Assembly: GCF_017614965.1 (NCBI RefSeq)
Contig: NZ_WVUG01000013.1
Location: 1-64,000, forward strand
Length of the DNA: 64,000 nt
Direction: 5' to 3'
Origin: Streptomyces griseorubiginosus
GTDB taxonomy: Bacteria; Actinomycetota; Actinomycetes; Streptomycetales; Streptomycetaceae
The notes under the pieces are model-generated. The model searched no databases. It saw only the letters and a list, made by a program, of their open reading frames with translations, and was not told the DNA's origin. The position numbers and the translations under genes were made by a program. How positions within the stretch are numbered: the stretch's first letter is position 1; every line of letters begins with the position of its first letter. Below, piece by piece: positions 43,833 to 52,493 of this stretch.

Positions 43833-45125
43833 TTAGTAGGCACTGGCGACGAACAGTTCCTGTGCCGGGAATCGGGTCAGGATTTCGGTGCCGTAGTCGG
43901 TCACGACGACTTCCTCCTCGATCCGGGCCGCGGAGGTGCCGTCGGATGCGGGGCAGTAGGTCTCCATCGCGAAGACCATGCCCGCCTTGAGTTCGACCGG
44001 GTCCTTCATGGAGTTCAGCCGCGAAATGATGGGTCGCTCGTGCAGGCCCAGACCCAGGCCGTGGGCGAATTGCAGGCCGAAGGCGGACAGTTCGTCGTCG
44101 AAGCCGAAGTCCTGTGCTCTCGGCAGGACCGCTGCGACCTCGTCGCTGCCGACGCCCGGTTTGATGGCGTCCAGCGCGCTGTCCATCCACTCGCGGGCCT
44201 GCTGGTAGGCGTCGCGCTGGCTGTTGGTCGCCCAGCCGACCCCGAAGGTGCGGTAGTAGCAGGTCCGGTAGCCGTTGAACGAGTGGATGATGTCGAAGAA
44301 GGCCTGGTCGCCGGGGCGGATGATGCGATCGGTGAAGTTGTGCGGGTGCGGATTGCAACGCTCCCCGGAGATGGCGTTGATCGCCTCGACCTGGTCGGAC
44401 CCGTACTCGTAGAGCCGCTTGTTGGCCAGAGCGACGATCTCGTTCTCCCGCGCTCCGGGCTTCAGAGCGCCGACGATGTCCTGGTACACCCCGTCGACCA
44501 TGGCGGCGGCCTGGTTGAGCAACATGATCTCGTCGGGCGATTTGATCACGCGTGCGTCCAGCATGTGCTGCTGGGCGTCGGCGACCGCGATGCCCTGCCG
44601 CTGCAGCTCGAACAGGAAGGGCGGCTCCACGATGTCCACGCCGAGCGGGCTGTCGGCCAGGCCCGCGCCGGCGAGCAGCGACTTGATCTCCGCCACGGCG
44701 TCGACCATCAGCCCTGCCCCGTCCGGGGCCACCGCTCCACGAAACCCGAGGAAACCGGCGCGGTAGTGGTCCTCAGGCACCCAGTCCGAGTACAGCTTGT
44801 GGTGGCGCACGGCGGAACCGAAGTCCCACAGGATGGGATCGTGTCCGCGCATGAGAAGGGCGTAGCGGATCATCTTGTCGCCCAGGGCGCCGCCGATCCA
44901 GGTCTGGGTCGTGTAGCGGATGTTGTAGAAGTCGAAGAGCAGGAACGCGCCGCAGTCGCTGGCCTCCAGCGCGGCCTTGGCCCGGGAGAGGCGGTAACGG
45001 CGCAGCCGGTCGAAGTCGACCCGGTGCTCGTAGTCCACGCCGTTCTGCCCAGGTGCGCTCAGCGGGCGCACGTCCGGCGGCCGCTGGGACGGGCGTTGGA
45101 AGGCGCGCTCGTCACGCCCGCTCAC
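43833..45125 (-). CDS. M24-family (pita-bread) protein with altered metal site, DddP/creatinase-like
   Basis: A 430-residue protein with a creatinase-type N-terminal domain (ending near 190) and a pita-bread C-terminal domain. Of the five M24 metal ligands, Asp278 (FFDII), His355 (FAHGLGLGLHE), Glu388 (METYC) and Glu403/404 (RIEEEVVV) are seen, but the second Asp (GYxxDxTRTF) is Cys289 in GYRTCYYRTF. The N-terminal LLFDFYNIRYTTQTW region resembles DddP and ectoine-hydrolase relatives rather than peptidases. It may cleave a C-N or C-S bond in a small substrate. Its start overlaps nothing; its stop end precedes the flavoprotein gene, and its first codons overlap the dehydrogenase stop by 4 bp. 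Confidence 0.75.
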   Translation of the reverse strand: MSGRDERAFQRPSQRPPDVRPLSAPGQNGVDYEHRVDFDRLRRYRLSRAKAALEASDCGAFLLFDFYNIRYTTQTWIGGALGDKMIRYALLMRGHDPILWDFGSAVRHHKLYSDWVPEDHYRAGFLGFRGAVAPDGAGLMVDAVAEIKSLLAGAGLADSPLGVDIVEPPFLFELQRQGIAVADAQQHMLDARVIKSPDEIMLLNQAAAMVDGVYQDIVGALKPGARENEIVALANKRLYEYGSDQVEAINAISGERCNPHPHNFTDRIIRPGDQAFFDIIHSFNGYRTCYYRTFGVGWATNSQRDAYQQAREWMDSALDAIKPGVGSDEVAAVLPRAQDFGFDDELSAFGLQFAHGLGLGLHERPIISRLNSMKDPVELKAGMVFAMETYCPASDGTSAARIEEEVVVTDYGTEILTRFPAQELFVASAY

Positions 45126-46057
45126 CGCTGCGTCTCCAGTCCGTCGTCGACCGGGACGTTTTCCGCCTCCAGGGAAATCCCCGCCCCCTTCGCGACGGTG
45201 AGGATGAGGGTGGCGAAGTCCAGTTCCGTATTGCCGGCCCCGACCTCCTGGGCGACGATCTGGCGGGTGGCGGACGCGAGGGGCATCGGGACGCCCAGTT
45301 CGTGCCCGGCGTCCAGGCCGAGGTCGAAGTCCTTCTGCAGCAGGACGTTGGTAAAGGTGGTCGTGAAGTCCAGGTTGACCAGGGCCGGCGACTTGTAGCG
45401 CGTGAACGTCGAGCCCATCACCGAGTCGTTGAGGAAGGCCAGGAAGTCGGCGCGCCTGACCCCACCCTTCTCGGCGAGCACCGTGATCTCCGCCAGGGAC
45501 TGGGTCACCACGCCGAGGAACAGGTTGTGCGCGATCTTCACCAGCCTGGCGACCTCGCCCTCGCCGACGTAGGTGACTCCGCGGCCGTACTGCGCCAGCA
45601 GGTCCTTGACGGCCTCGAAGGCCTCCCGGGGACCGGAGACCGCGGCGGTCAGCTTGTTCGCGGCGATGACCTTCGGGTTCCCGCTCACCGGCGCGGCGAG
45701 CAGCGAGGTCCCGCGTTCGTCCGCCGCGGCACGCAGCACCTCACTGGCCTGGGTGGACACGGTCGACGAGTCCACGATGATGCCCGGAGCCGCAGCGGGG
45801 TCGGTCAGCAGCCCGTTCTCGCCGGTGGTCACCTGGGCGAGGTCGCTGGAGGTCGACACCATGACGCACACCACGTCGCGGTCGGACAGGTCCACCGGGC
45901 GAGGCACGAACTTGGCGCCCTGGTCCACGAGGGGCTGCGCCTTCGCCGCCGTACGGTTGTAGACCGTGACGTCATAGCCCGCCTTCAGCAGCCGCAGCAC
46001 GAGCTGCGCGCCCATCCTGCCCGTCCCGATCCAGCCGACAGTGGGCTTCTCCGACAT
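45122..46057 (-). CDS. 3-hydroxyisobutyrate dehydrogenase-family NAD(P)-dependent oxidoreductase
   Basis: A 311-residue beta-hydroxyacid dehydrogenase with the Rossmann motif VGWIGTGRMGAQ, the substrate loop APVSGNPKVI and the catalytic-Lys helix LVKIAHNLFLG. NNxxK variants discriminate tartronate-semialdehyde reductases from 3-hydroxyisobutyrate dehydrogenases, but the exact substrate is not clear. The ATG at 46057 is picked for its TAGGAGCG site; a much longer frame upstream is not conserved-looking. It is the first gene of the nine-gene minus-strand run. Confidence 0.85.
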   Translation of the reverse strand: MSEKPTVGWIGTGRMGAQLVLRLLKAGYDVTVYNRTAAKAQPLVDQGAKFVPRPVDLSDRDVVCVMVSTSSDLAQVTTGENGLLTDPAAAPGIIVDSSTVSTQASEVLRAAADERGTSLLAAPVSGNPKVIAANKLTAAVSGPREAFEAVKDLLAQYGRGVTYVGEGEVARLVKIAHNLFLGVVTQSLAEITVLAEKGGVRRADFLAFLNDSVMGSTFTRYKSPALVNLDFTTTFTNVLLQKDFDLGLDAGHELGVPMPLASATRQIVAQEVGAGNTELDFATLILTVAKGAGISLEAENVPVDDGLETQR

Positions 46058-46519
46058 GCTCGCTCCTAAATGTGGGTGTGCTACTCGGGGCGCCGAACCT
46101 GAAAGTCGAGGCAGGCGTCCCGACGCTCGCCCGTCCAGTCTTGGGATCCGGACCGAGCTGCGCGATCCATATGCCGACCGGGGCAATCCGAGTTGCGAAA
46201 ACTCCGGAAAACCCGCGGCGGAATCCTTCTGTGGCCGCGCTGGACACGGACTGCCGAGCACGCCGAGCAGGCAGGTTCATCCCGCCACTGACCACCGGTC
46301 GCCCGGGGTACGCCGCGCTGTGGACGGGCCACCGCCCACCACCTGCCGGGCCGGCCACCGGGCCGTGGATGGTCTGTCCAGCACGGGCCAGGGACGTAGG
46401 ACGGGGGAGGAGTCTCCTGGGAGGTCAGCTGTCGGCGGGGATCACGGTGCCCTGGCCAAGGCCGTCAACCGCGGAACCGGCCGAGTCGGGCCCACAACGT
46501 GTCGGACGGGCGGCGACGA
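46058..46519. other. 462-bp gap with no recognised gene
   Basis: This gap lies between the dehydrogenase start and the stop of the PucR gene. It should hold the promoter of the minus-strand folate/demethylase operon. I see no clear protein-coding frame with good codon bias, and no site resembling the VanR-like operators at 58768-58843. Confidence 0.4.
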
Positions 46520-47833
46520 TCATGCCGAAGACGTCATCTCAGCCAGATCGATGACATGAGCCAGGTGCAGGGCCGCCCACAGAATGCCCTGCTGTTCCTT
46601 CACGCTACGCCCGAGCAGTTCCTCGGCACGCTGGACGCGGTACACGACGGTGTTCTTCACCACGTTCAACTGCGCCGCAGCATTCCTGGGGCTGCAGTTG
46701 CACTCGAGGTAGACGCGCACGGTTTCGCGCAGGACAGCCTCGCGGGCGCCACCGAGTGGCCCGAGTTCGTCCCGCACGAAGCTCGCCGCCCGTTCGGGGT
46801 CCGACGTGAGCAGCGCCGCGAGCCTCACGTCCTCGAAGAAGACGGTCCTGCCTGGCGCGGGTCCCGCAGGCGTGAGGCGCGCGAGCCGGGCCGCGGTCAC
46901 CGCCTCGTCGTGCGTCGTGCGAAAGCCCTCCAGGCCCGGCGCCGGACGACCAACGGCGACGAGCAGGTCCGGAACCGCCGGCATCGAGCGGGGTCTCGCC
47001 AAGCTGGGTTCGACGAACGCACCCCACGCCCAGACCTCGTGCTCGTCGGTGGGAACCGCGAGGTGTCCGACGGCGCCGATCTGCGCCAGCAGCTCCGTCG
47101 CCCTCCGATCGAGGCGTTCCGAAGCACCGGCGCCCCGTTCCGGCCGGCGCAGAACGAGGCCGATGTGGGTCCGGTTCGCGAGCTCGTAACGCAGCGTGTG
47201 GGTGGGGTCGACGTCCGGCACCTCGCCTGCCAGCAAGGTTCGCACGACTTCACCCCGCACGCCCTCGATACTTCCCAGCCACGCCTGTTCCTCGGTGGTG
47301 TACGCGGCGTTGCAGGCGAGCGCGAACGCGCTGACGTGCTCGACGAGGTAACGCGAGAGCTCAGACAGGCCCTGCATCTGCTCGTCGGCGGGTACGAGAC
47401 GGCGGAACTGCTCGATCAGCGCATCGCCGAAAGCGGCGTGAGAGGCGTGGCCACGCGCGAGGACGAGATCCAGCGGTACACGCCGCCGCACGGCGTTTTC
47501 GATCTGTTGCACCATCTCCGGCGTGGCCGTGGTGGGCGTGGGAAGTGCATGGGCGAGCACGACCAGGGCGCGCATGTTCACCGACTCGGTGGCCGGCTGA
47601 AGTCGGCGCGCGGCCTCCTTCCGCAGGGCTCCACGCAGGTCGGGTTCCACGCCCAGCAGCGCATGCTCCTGAGAGAGTTCCACCGCCCACAGAGCGGGCT
47701 CGAGCCCGATCGCGGCGACCGTCCGATGCCAGGTCTCCGGCAGACAGGTCGGCTCCAGATCCTCGAGCGGCGCCGTGGGGCGTAGCCGTCGTACCCAAGA
47801 GCCGGCACCGGACATCCGCGTCCCCTTCGACAC
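46520..47833 (-). CDS. PucR-family transcriptional regulator
   Basis: A 437-residue regulator with a helical N-terminal sensory region, a middle GGDEF-like CdaR domain (about 200-320) and the C-terminal PucR helix-turn-helix: LRETVRVYLECNCSPRNAAA followed by LNVVKNTVVYRVQRAEELLG. Such proteins activate catabolic genes in response to a pathway metabolite. It is divergent from the flavoprotein/LigM-like pair at 48041 and shares orientation with the large minus-strand operon, so it is the best candidate for the cluster's own activator. The 207 bp between it and 48041 form a divergent promoter region. Confidence 0.88.
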   Translation of the reverse strand: MSKGTRMSGAGSWVRRLRPTAPLEDLEPTCLPETWHRTVAAIGLEPALWAVELSQEHALLGVEPDLRGALRKEAARRLQPATESVNMRALVVLAHALPTPTTATPEMVQQIENAVRRRVPLDLVLARGHASHAAFGDALIEQFRRLVPADEQMQGLSELSRYLVEHVSAFALACNAAYTTEEQAWLGSIEGVRGEVVRTLLAGEVPDVDPTHTLRYELANRTHIGLVLRRPERGAGASERLDRRATELLAQIGAVGHLAVPTDEHEVWAWGAFVEPSLARPRSMPAVPDLLVAVGRPAPGLEGFRTTHDEAVTAARLARLTPAGPAPGRTVFFEDVRLAALLTSDPERAASFVRDELGPLGGAREAVLRETVRVYLECNCSPRNAAAQLNVVKNTVVYRVQRAEELLGRSVKEQQGILWAALHLAHVIDLAEMTSSA

Positions 47834-48040
47834 GAGCGCCCGAGCGGTCCGGACGCATTGCCAGCACGGTACCCGTTACGCCCTCCCCGGGGACGTCCCC
47901 CTTTGTCCATGGAGCCAATACGCCGAGGCGGATTTTGCCACCGGGGGCAAGCGCCGTTCGGCCCTGCGGAAGTTGACTCGGTCTGTCGCTCCCGCGCCGC
48001 ACAGGCATGGCACGGGAACCAGGGACGAAGGGAAACGACG

Positions 48041-49279
48041 ATGCCGTCACACGAGACCACTGCTCTGATGGGCGACCTGCAGGCCCCGGAACCGGACCTG
48101 ACTTCGGAGGAGGTCATCACGCGGGCGATCGCCATGCGCACGATGCTGCGGCAGAACCGGCTGAAGGCCGCGGAGGAGGGCTCCTACTCCGCGGAGATCC
48201 ACGAGGCCTTCGACAAAGCGGGCTTCTACCGCCTGGTGCAGCCGCGGAAATACGGCGGCTACGAATTCGGCCTCGAGACGCAGTACCGCGTCATGGTCGA
48301 GATCTCGCGCGGTGACCCCGGCATCGGCTGGTGCCTGACGCTCGGCACGGCTCACACCATCCCGCTCGTCGCGCACTTCCCGGAGCACGTCGTGCGCGAG
48401 GCCTTCGGCGCGAACGGTCTCTTCATCTCTTCCCACTCCGCCAGCCCCCGAGGTACGGCCAAGCCGGCCGACGGCGGCTACATCGTCTCCGGCCGGTGGA
48501 CGTACTCGTCGGGCGTCGCGCACTCGACACACGCGATGGTGACCGCCATCGCCCCGTCCGAGAAAGGAGAGCCCGTGCCCATCGTGGCGCTGCTGCCCCG
48601 GCAGGACTACGCGATCCAGGACGACTGGAACTCCGGTGTCACGATGGCGCTCGGCGCGAGCGGATCGCAGACGGTCGTGGTCGACGACACGTTCGTCCCC
48701 TACGAGCGCGCCGTGCCGTTCGACTGGCAGTCGACGAACTTTCCCGACGGCACGATCGGCCTCCGGTCCACCGGCAATCCGCTGTACCTGGGTCACATCG
48801 CACCGCTCTACGCGGGCACCCTCGCCTGCATCCAGGTGGGCGCGGCGCGCGCCGCTCTCGATGAGTTCGAGCAGACGATCCTCACCAAGAAGCGGATCTT
48901 CCCTCCGCAGATCGAACGGTACAAGCACCCCGACTCGCAACTTGTCTACGGAGAGGCCCGGTCGACGATCGACGCGGCGGAAGCCGTCGTCTACTCGGCC
49001 GCGAAGGCCTATGAGGCCCTCGGCGCACGCTGGATGAGCGGTGACATCCCTGCTCTGGAGGAATGGCTCGCGCTCGGCACCATGCTGTACACCGCGATCC
49101 GGCTGTCCCACGAGGCGACGGAACTCCTGTTCCGCTCCGTCGGTTCCTCCGTGACCCGCAAGGGTGTGCCCCTGCAGGACTACTTCCTCGCCACCCAGAT
49201 GCAGAAGACGCAGGCCGAGGAGAACAAACCCTTCTTCTACACATCGCTCGCCAAGGCCCGCTTCGGCCTCGAAGCGTAG
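48041..49279 (+). CDS. Group-D flavin-dependent monooxygenase-like protein (second copy)
   Basis: A 412-residue acyl-CoA-dehydrogenase-fold protein, only distantly related to the one at 42572. It contains AFDKAGFYRLVQPRKYGGYE, VEISRGDPGIGWCL, the beta-domain GGYIVSGRWTYSSGVAHS and the C-terminal GSSVTRKGVPLQDYF, typical of HsaA/HpaB-type oxygenases using reduced flavin. The ATG at 48041 is preceded by GAAGGGAAACG. It is followed by a LigM-like gene, mirroring the flavoprotein-LigM pairing on the opposite strand. Confidence 0.78.
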   Translation: MPSHETTALMGDLQAPEPDLTSEEVITRAIAMRTMLRQNRLKAAEEGSYSAEIHEAFDKAGFYRLVQPRKYGGYEFGLETQYRVMVEISRGDPGIGWCLTLGTAHTIPLVAHFPEHVVREAFGANGLFISSHSASPRGTAKPADGGYIVSGRWTYSSGVAHSTHAMVTAIAPSEKGEPVPIVALLPRQDYAIQDDWNSGVTMALGASGSQTVVVDDTFVPYERAVPFDWQSTNFPDGTIGLRSTGNPLYLGHIAPLYAGTLACIQVGAARAALDEFEQTILTKKRIFPPQIERYKHPDSQLVYGEARSTIDAAEAVVYSAAKAYEALGARWMSGDIPALEEWLALGTMLYTAIRLSHEATELLFRSVGSSVTRKGVPLQDYFLATQMQKTQAEENKPFFYTSLAKARFGLEA

Positions 49280-49425
49280 TCAGGGCCCTGCTGCGTCTCG
49301 CTGGTCGCGCTGTGCCTTCGTTGCGCGAATCGGAGATTGTCCGACCCAAGCCGGATAGAGACACCCGTTGGGCCGATCGTAACCTCAGCGCCATCTGACA
49401 ACGACGACAGATTGGCGGAACGGCG

Positions 49426-50802
49426 ATGAGTGCACGCGATGGCCGCAGCAACCCTGCCGTACGCGACGTGCCGGTGTATCCGGACATCCACACGTACGCC
49501 GAAGTCCTCGGGGAACTGCACATCTGGGAGGGCGACGGCTGGAAAGCCGAGTCGATGTCGTGGAAGACCGGCGCGTACATCGCATCGAACCTCAGTGCCA
49601 TGCCCGAGATCACCTTCTCGGGACCCGACGCCCAGGAGCTGCTCTCCCGGGTCAGCATCAACAACGTCCACAAGTGGCCGATCGGCAAGTCGAAGCATCT
49701 CGTCATGCCGGACCAGCACGGTTTCATCGCGAACCACGGACTCGTGGTCCGCGACGCGGAGGACTCCTTCCGTCAGATGGCGTCCGGCTCATGGCCGGCC
49801 TACCAGTCCAAGGCGCTGGGGCTCGATGTGGACATCTCGTTCCGCGAGGTCTTCATCTACCAGGTCGCGGGCCCCGCGTCGCTCCAGATCCTGGAGCGTG
49901 TCATCGGGCGGGACCTGCGTGATCTCGCCTTCCTCGGGATCACGAACGTACATATCCCGGGCATCGATGCATCAGTGGAGATCGAACTCTCCCGCATCGG
50001 CATGGCACAGACACTCGCGTACGAGCTCCGTGGGCCGCTTGAGCACGGACCAGCGGTCTACGACGTCGTCTACCGTGCCGGCAAGGAGTTCGGCATCAAG
50101 CGCCTGGGATGGCGCACTTACGTCGTCAACCACACCGAGGGCGGCTTCCCGCAGATGGGGTGCACCTTCTTCCCGTCGTCGAACGGCGATCCCGGCTTCG
50201 CAGCAGACGCCGAGTACGGCGCCGCGGGCGACGAACCCATGGACCCCTCGGTCGCCGCCGGCCTGTTCACAGGGAGCATCGCACCGACCGATGTCATCGC
50301 GCGCCTCCGGACTCCGCAAGAGGTCAACTGGGGATGGATGGCGCACTTCGACCATGACTTCATCGGCCGAGACGCCGTCCTCGCCACCTCGCAGAACCCG
50401 ACGCGCAAGACCGTGACGCTCGTGTGGAACCCGGAGGACGTGGTCGACGTGTTCGCCTCACAGTTCCAACCCGGCAGCGAATACCGGAACTTCGAGTTCC
50501 CGACGACGCCCGCCTCGCCGGCGGGCGGTCACGCCGACCTGGTCACCGTCGACGGTGAGGCCGTGGGCATATCTTCCGTCGCCGTGTACTCGTACTACTA
50601 CCGCCGCATGATCTCGCAGTGCACGATCGACATCGCGCACGGCGAGATCGGCACCGAAGTCGAGGTGCACTGGGGCAACCACGGTGAACGCATCAAGCGG
50701 ATTCGCGCGACGGTGGAGCGCTTCCCCTACCTCGACCTGCCCAGCAACCGCGACTACGACCTGAGCACCGTCGCCTCCGGCGTCGTGAGCGCCACCCACT
50801 GA
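49426..50802 (+). CDS. LigM/GcvT-family tetrahydrofolate-dependent demethylase (copy 2)
   Basis: A 458-residue close paralogue of the protein at 41067. Long blocks are shared, for example ITFSGPDAQELLSRVSINNV and NHTEGGFPQ(Q/M)GCTF, and the LigM-type C-terminus. Similarity by eye is well above half of positions, so the two are recent duplicates or act on two methyl groups of one substrate. It is placed in the opposite orientation, 146 bp after a flavoprotein gene. It is expected to use THF as methyl acceptor, relying on folD/purU of the other operon. Confidence 0.82.
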   Translation: MSARDGRSNPAVRDVPVYPDIHTYAEVLGELHIWEGDGWKAESMSWKTGAYIASNLSAMPEITFSGPDAQELLSRVSINNVHKWPIGKSKHLVMPDQHGFIANHGLVVRDAEDSFRQMASGSWPAYQSKALGLDVDISFREVFIYQVAGPASLQILERVIGRDLRDLAFLGITNVHIPGIDASVEIELSRIGMAQTLAYELRGPLEHGPAVYDVVYRAGKEFGIKRLGWRTYVVNHTEGGFPQMGCTFFPSSNGDPGFAADAEYGAAGDEPMDPSVAAGLFTGSIAPTDVIARLRTPQEVNWGWMAHFDHDFIGRDAVLATSQNPTRKTVTLVWNPEDVVDVFASQFQPGSEYRNFEFPTTPASPAGGHADLVTVDGEAVGISSVAVYSYYYRRMISQCTIDIAHGEIGTEVEVHWGNHGERIKRIRATVERFPYLDLPSNRDYDLSTVASGVVSATH

Positions 50803-50840
50803 CCCCGACAGACCTGGGGCAAGGATTACCGGGTACCGAA

Positions 50841-50885
50841 AACGGCGAGGGAGCCGGAGCATCGCGCTCTGGCTCCCTCGCCGTT
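50841..50885. terminator. Bidirectional terminator between LigM-like copy 2 and the VOC gene
   Basis: A 20-bp stem (50841-50860 with 50866-50885, a single G-U-type mismatch) and 5-nt loop between convergent genes. Confidence 0.8.
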
Positions 50886-50899
50886 CTCACCGCAGGCTT

Positions 50900-51379
50900 C
50901 TACAGCGCGGCCTCGGGATGGAGTTCGGCAGTGGCTTCGACGATCTCCTCCCAGGTGGCGTCGTTGAGTTCGATCGCGTGGCCGTCGGGATCCCGGACAT
51001 AGGTGAAGGTCGCAGACAGGCTGCCGAAATGGCCGGCGTTGGCCGGGGGCTCGAACCCAGCCGCCTCGAGACGGGCGACCGTCTCGGCGTAGTCGTCCAC
51101 CTGGATGGCGAAGTGCATGAACCCGCTCTCCGCCTGCGGACGGCTGAAGGTGTCGTTCGGCGACGGGATGAACTGGATCAGCTCAAGGCCAAAGCCGTCC
51201 GGCAACTCGAGGTACTGCATGATGTACTCGGTATCGGTCAGGTTGAAGAGATATTCCGTGAACTGCTTATCGGTCACGTAAGGACGCAGCGCCTTCTTGG
51301 CGCCCAGCGCCTGGTAAAAGGCGACCGAGCGCTCGGCGTCCGAGACACGGATGGTCAGATGCTGAGCCCGGCTGGTCAT
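50900..51379 (-). CDS. VOC-superfamily (glyoxalase/dioxygenase) protein
   Basis: A 159-residue single-chain VOC protein. The likely metal ligands are His7 in AQHLTIRV, the His in SGFMHFAIQVDD and the Glu in GHAIELND. The start at 51379 (after a G-rich site) is preferred; the longer frame upstream lacks similarity. VOC proteins cover glyoxalases, epimerases, extradiol dioxygenases and resistance proteins. The context of flavin oxygenases and demethylases makes a ring-cleavage or isomerisation role possible but unproven. Confidence 0.8.
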   Translation of the reverse strand: MTSRAQHLTIRVSDAERSVAFYQALGAKKALRPYVTDKQFTEYLFNLTDTEYIMQYLELPDGFGLELIQFIPSPNDTFSRPQAESGFMHFAIQVDDYAETVARLEAAGFEPPANAGHFGSLSATFTYVRDPDGHAIELNDATWEEIVEATAELHPEAAL

Positions 51380-51825
51380 CGCGCCCCCCGTCCGACAGAG
51401 CGGTGACCGAGTCGCCGAGCGCGACCTGCTGAAGGTGAATGGCAATCGATCGACGTCATGACGAAACCCTTCGCTGCGTTGTCGTGGACGTTGCTCGCCG
51501 AGTTTCCCGTGGTCTCGGCCCGGTCCGCTTGCCTCGTCGACCCAATGGATCGCGATGTTCTTGGCTCGTCGGTGCAAATCCGGTGGCAGCCTCGCTGCCG
51601 GACCGTCGCGGAGAGGCTCGCACCGCCGACCGCTTCGCCACGGCGTCAAAGCCGGTTTCGCGCGGCGGATGTTCTGTGGTCGAGAGCGGATAGCGGCTCG
51701 TTGTTCAGGTACTCATAGTTGATCCGAGCCCAGTCGAGGTCGATGGGGCTTTCTTCTGCGATGACGTGTTGAAGCCTCTCCGGCCACGGAAGCCGATCCG
51801 ACTCGTCGACGCGAAAGGAAAAGGA

Positions 51826-52413
51826 ATGGCCGCCCTCATGACAGACATGAATTCCATACGGCGCACCATCGTACCGATCACGGATGAGGAGGCCGCCGAC
51901 TCGGTCTCGGCCGAGTCCTTCAAATCGGCGTTCCGGCTGCATCCTTCGGGAGTGGCCGTCGTCACCGCGGACCCGGGTGACGGCCCCGTCGCCATGACCG
52001 TGAGTTCGCTCTCGTCGGTCAGCACGGAACCACCTCTGCTCGTGTTCTCCGTGTCGGCGATCTCATCCAGCAGCCCGGCGTTCGAACGTGCCGAGAGCGT
52101 GGTGGTGCACATGGTGGGCACCGAACAGCTGTGGCTGGCCCGGCTCGGTGCCACGAGCGGCATCGACCGCTTCGCCGACACGTCCTCCTGGACGCGCCTG
52201 CCGACCGGCGAGCCTGTTTTCCCCGCCGCCTACGCTTGGTTGCGGGGGAAGATCGTTCAACGCATAGAGGCGGGAAACTCCGTCCTTTGTGTCGTGCACG
52301 TCGTAGAGACTTCCAGCTCGTCCACCGGGCAGGAGATCGGCGGGGCAGGTGCGAATCCCCTCGTCTATCACGCACGTACCTGGCACCACCTGGGCGACCA
52401 TTCGAAGATCTGA
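51826..52413 (+). CDS. Flavin reductase (HpaC/DIM6-NTAB family)
   Basis: A 195-residue FMN-binding split-barrel protein: FRLHPSGVAVVTADPGDGPVAM and TVSSLSSVSTEPPLLVFSVS, followed by the TSGIDRFADTSSWTRL middle region, typical of short-chain flavin reductases. It would provide reduced flavin to the two group-D oxygenases encoded at 42572 and 48041. The ATG at 51826 follows AAAGGAAAAGG. The gene leads the E1-E2 operon with an 80-bp gap. Confidence 0.87.
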   Translation: MAALMTDMNSIRRTIVPITDEEAADSVSAESFKSAFRLHPSGVAVVTADPGDGPVAMTVSSLSSVSTEPPLLVFSVSAISSSSPAFERAESVVVHMVGTEQLWLARLGATSGIDRFADTSSWTRLPTGEPVFPAAYAWLRGKIVQRIEAGNSVLCVVHVVETSSSSTGQEIGGAGANPLVYHARTWHHLGDHSKI

Positions 52414-52493
52414 TATCGCCCTGCCACCACGCCGCCTCGCCGGTCCGCAACAGGACCTGCCGGAAAAGCCGGAAACGGCCAAGGAATGACAGA

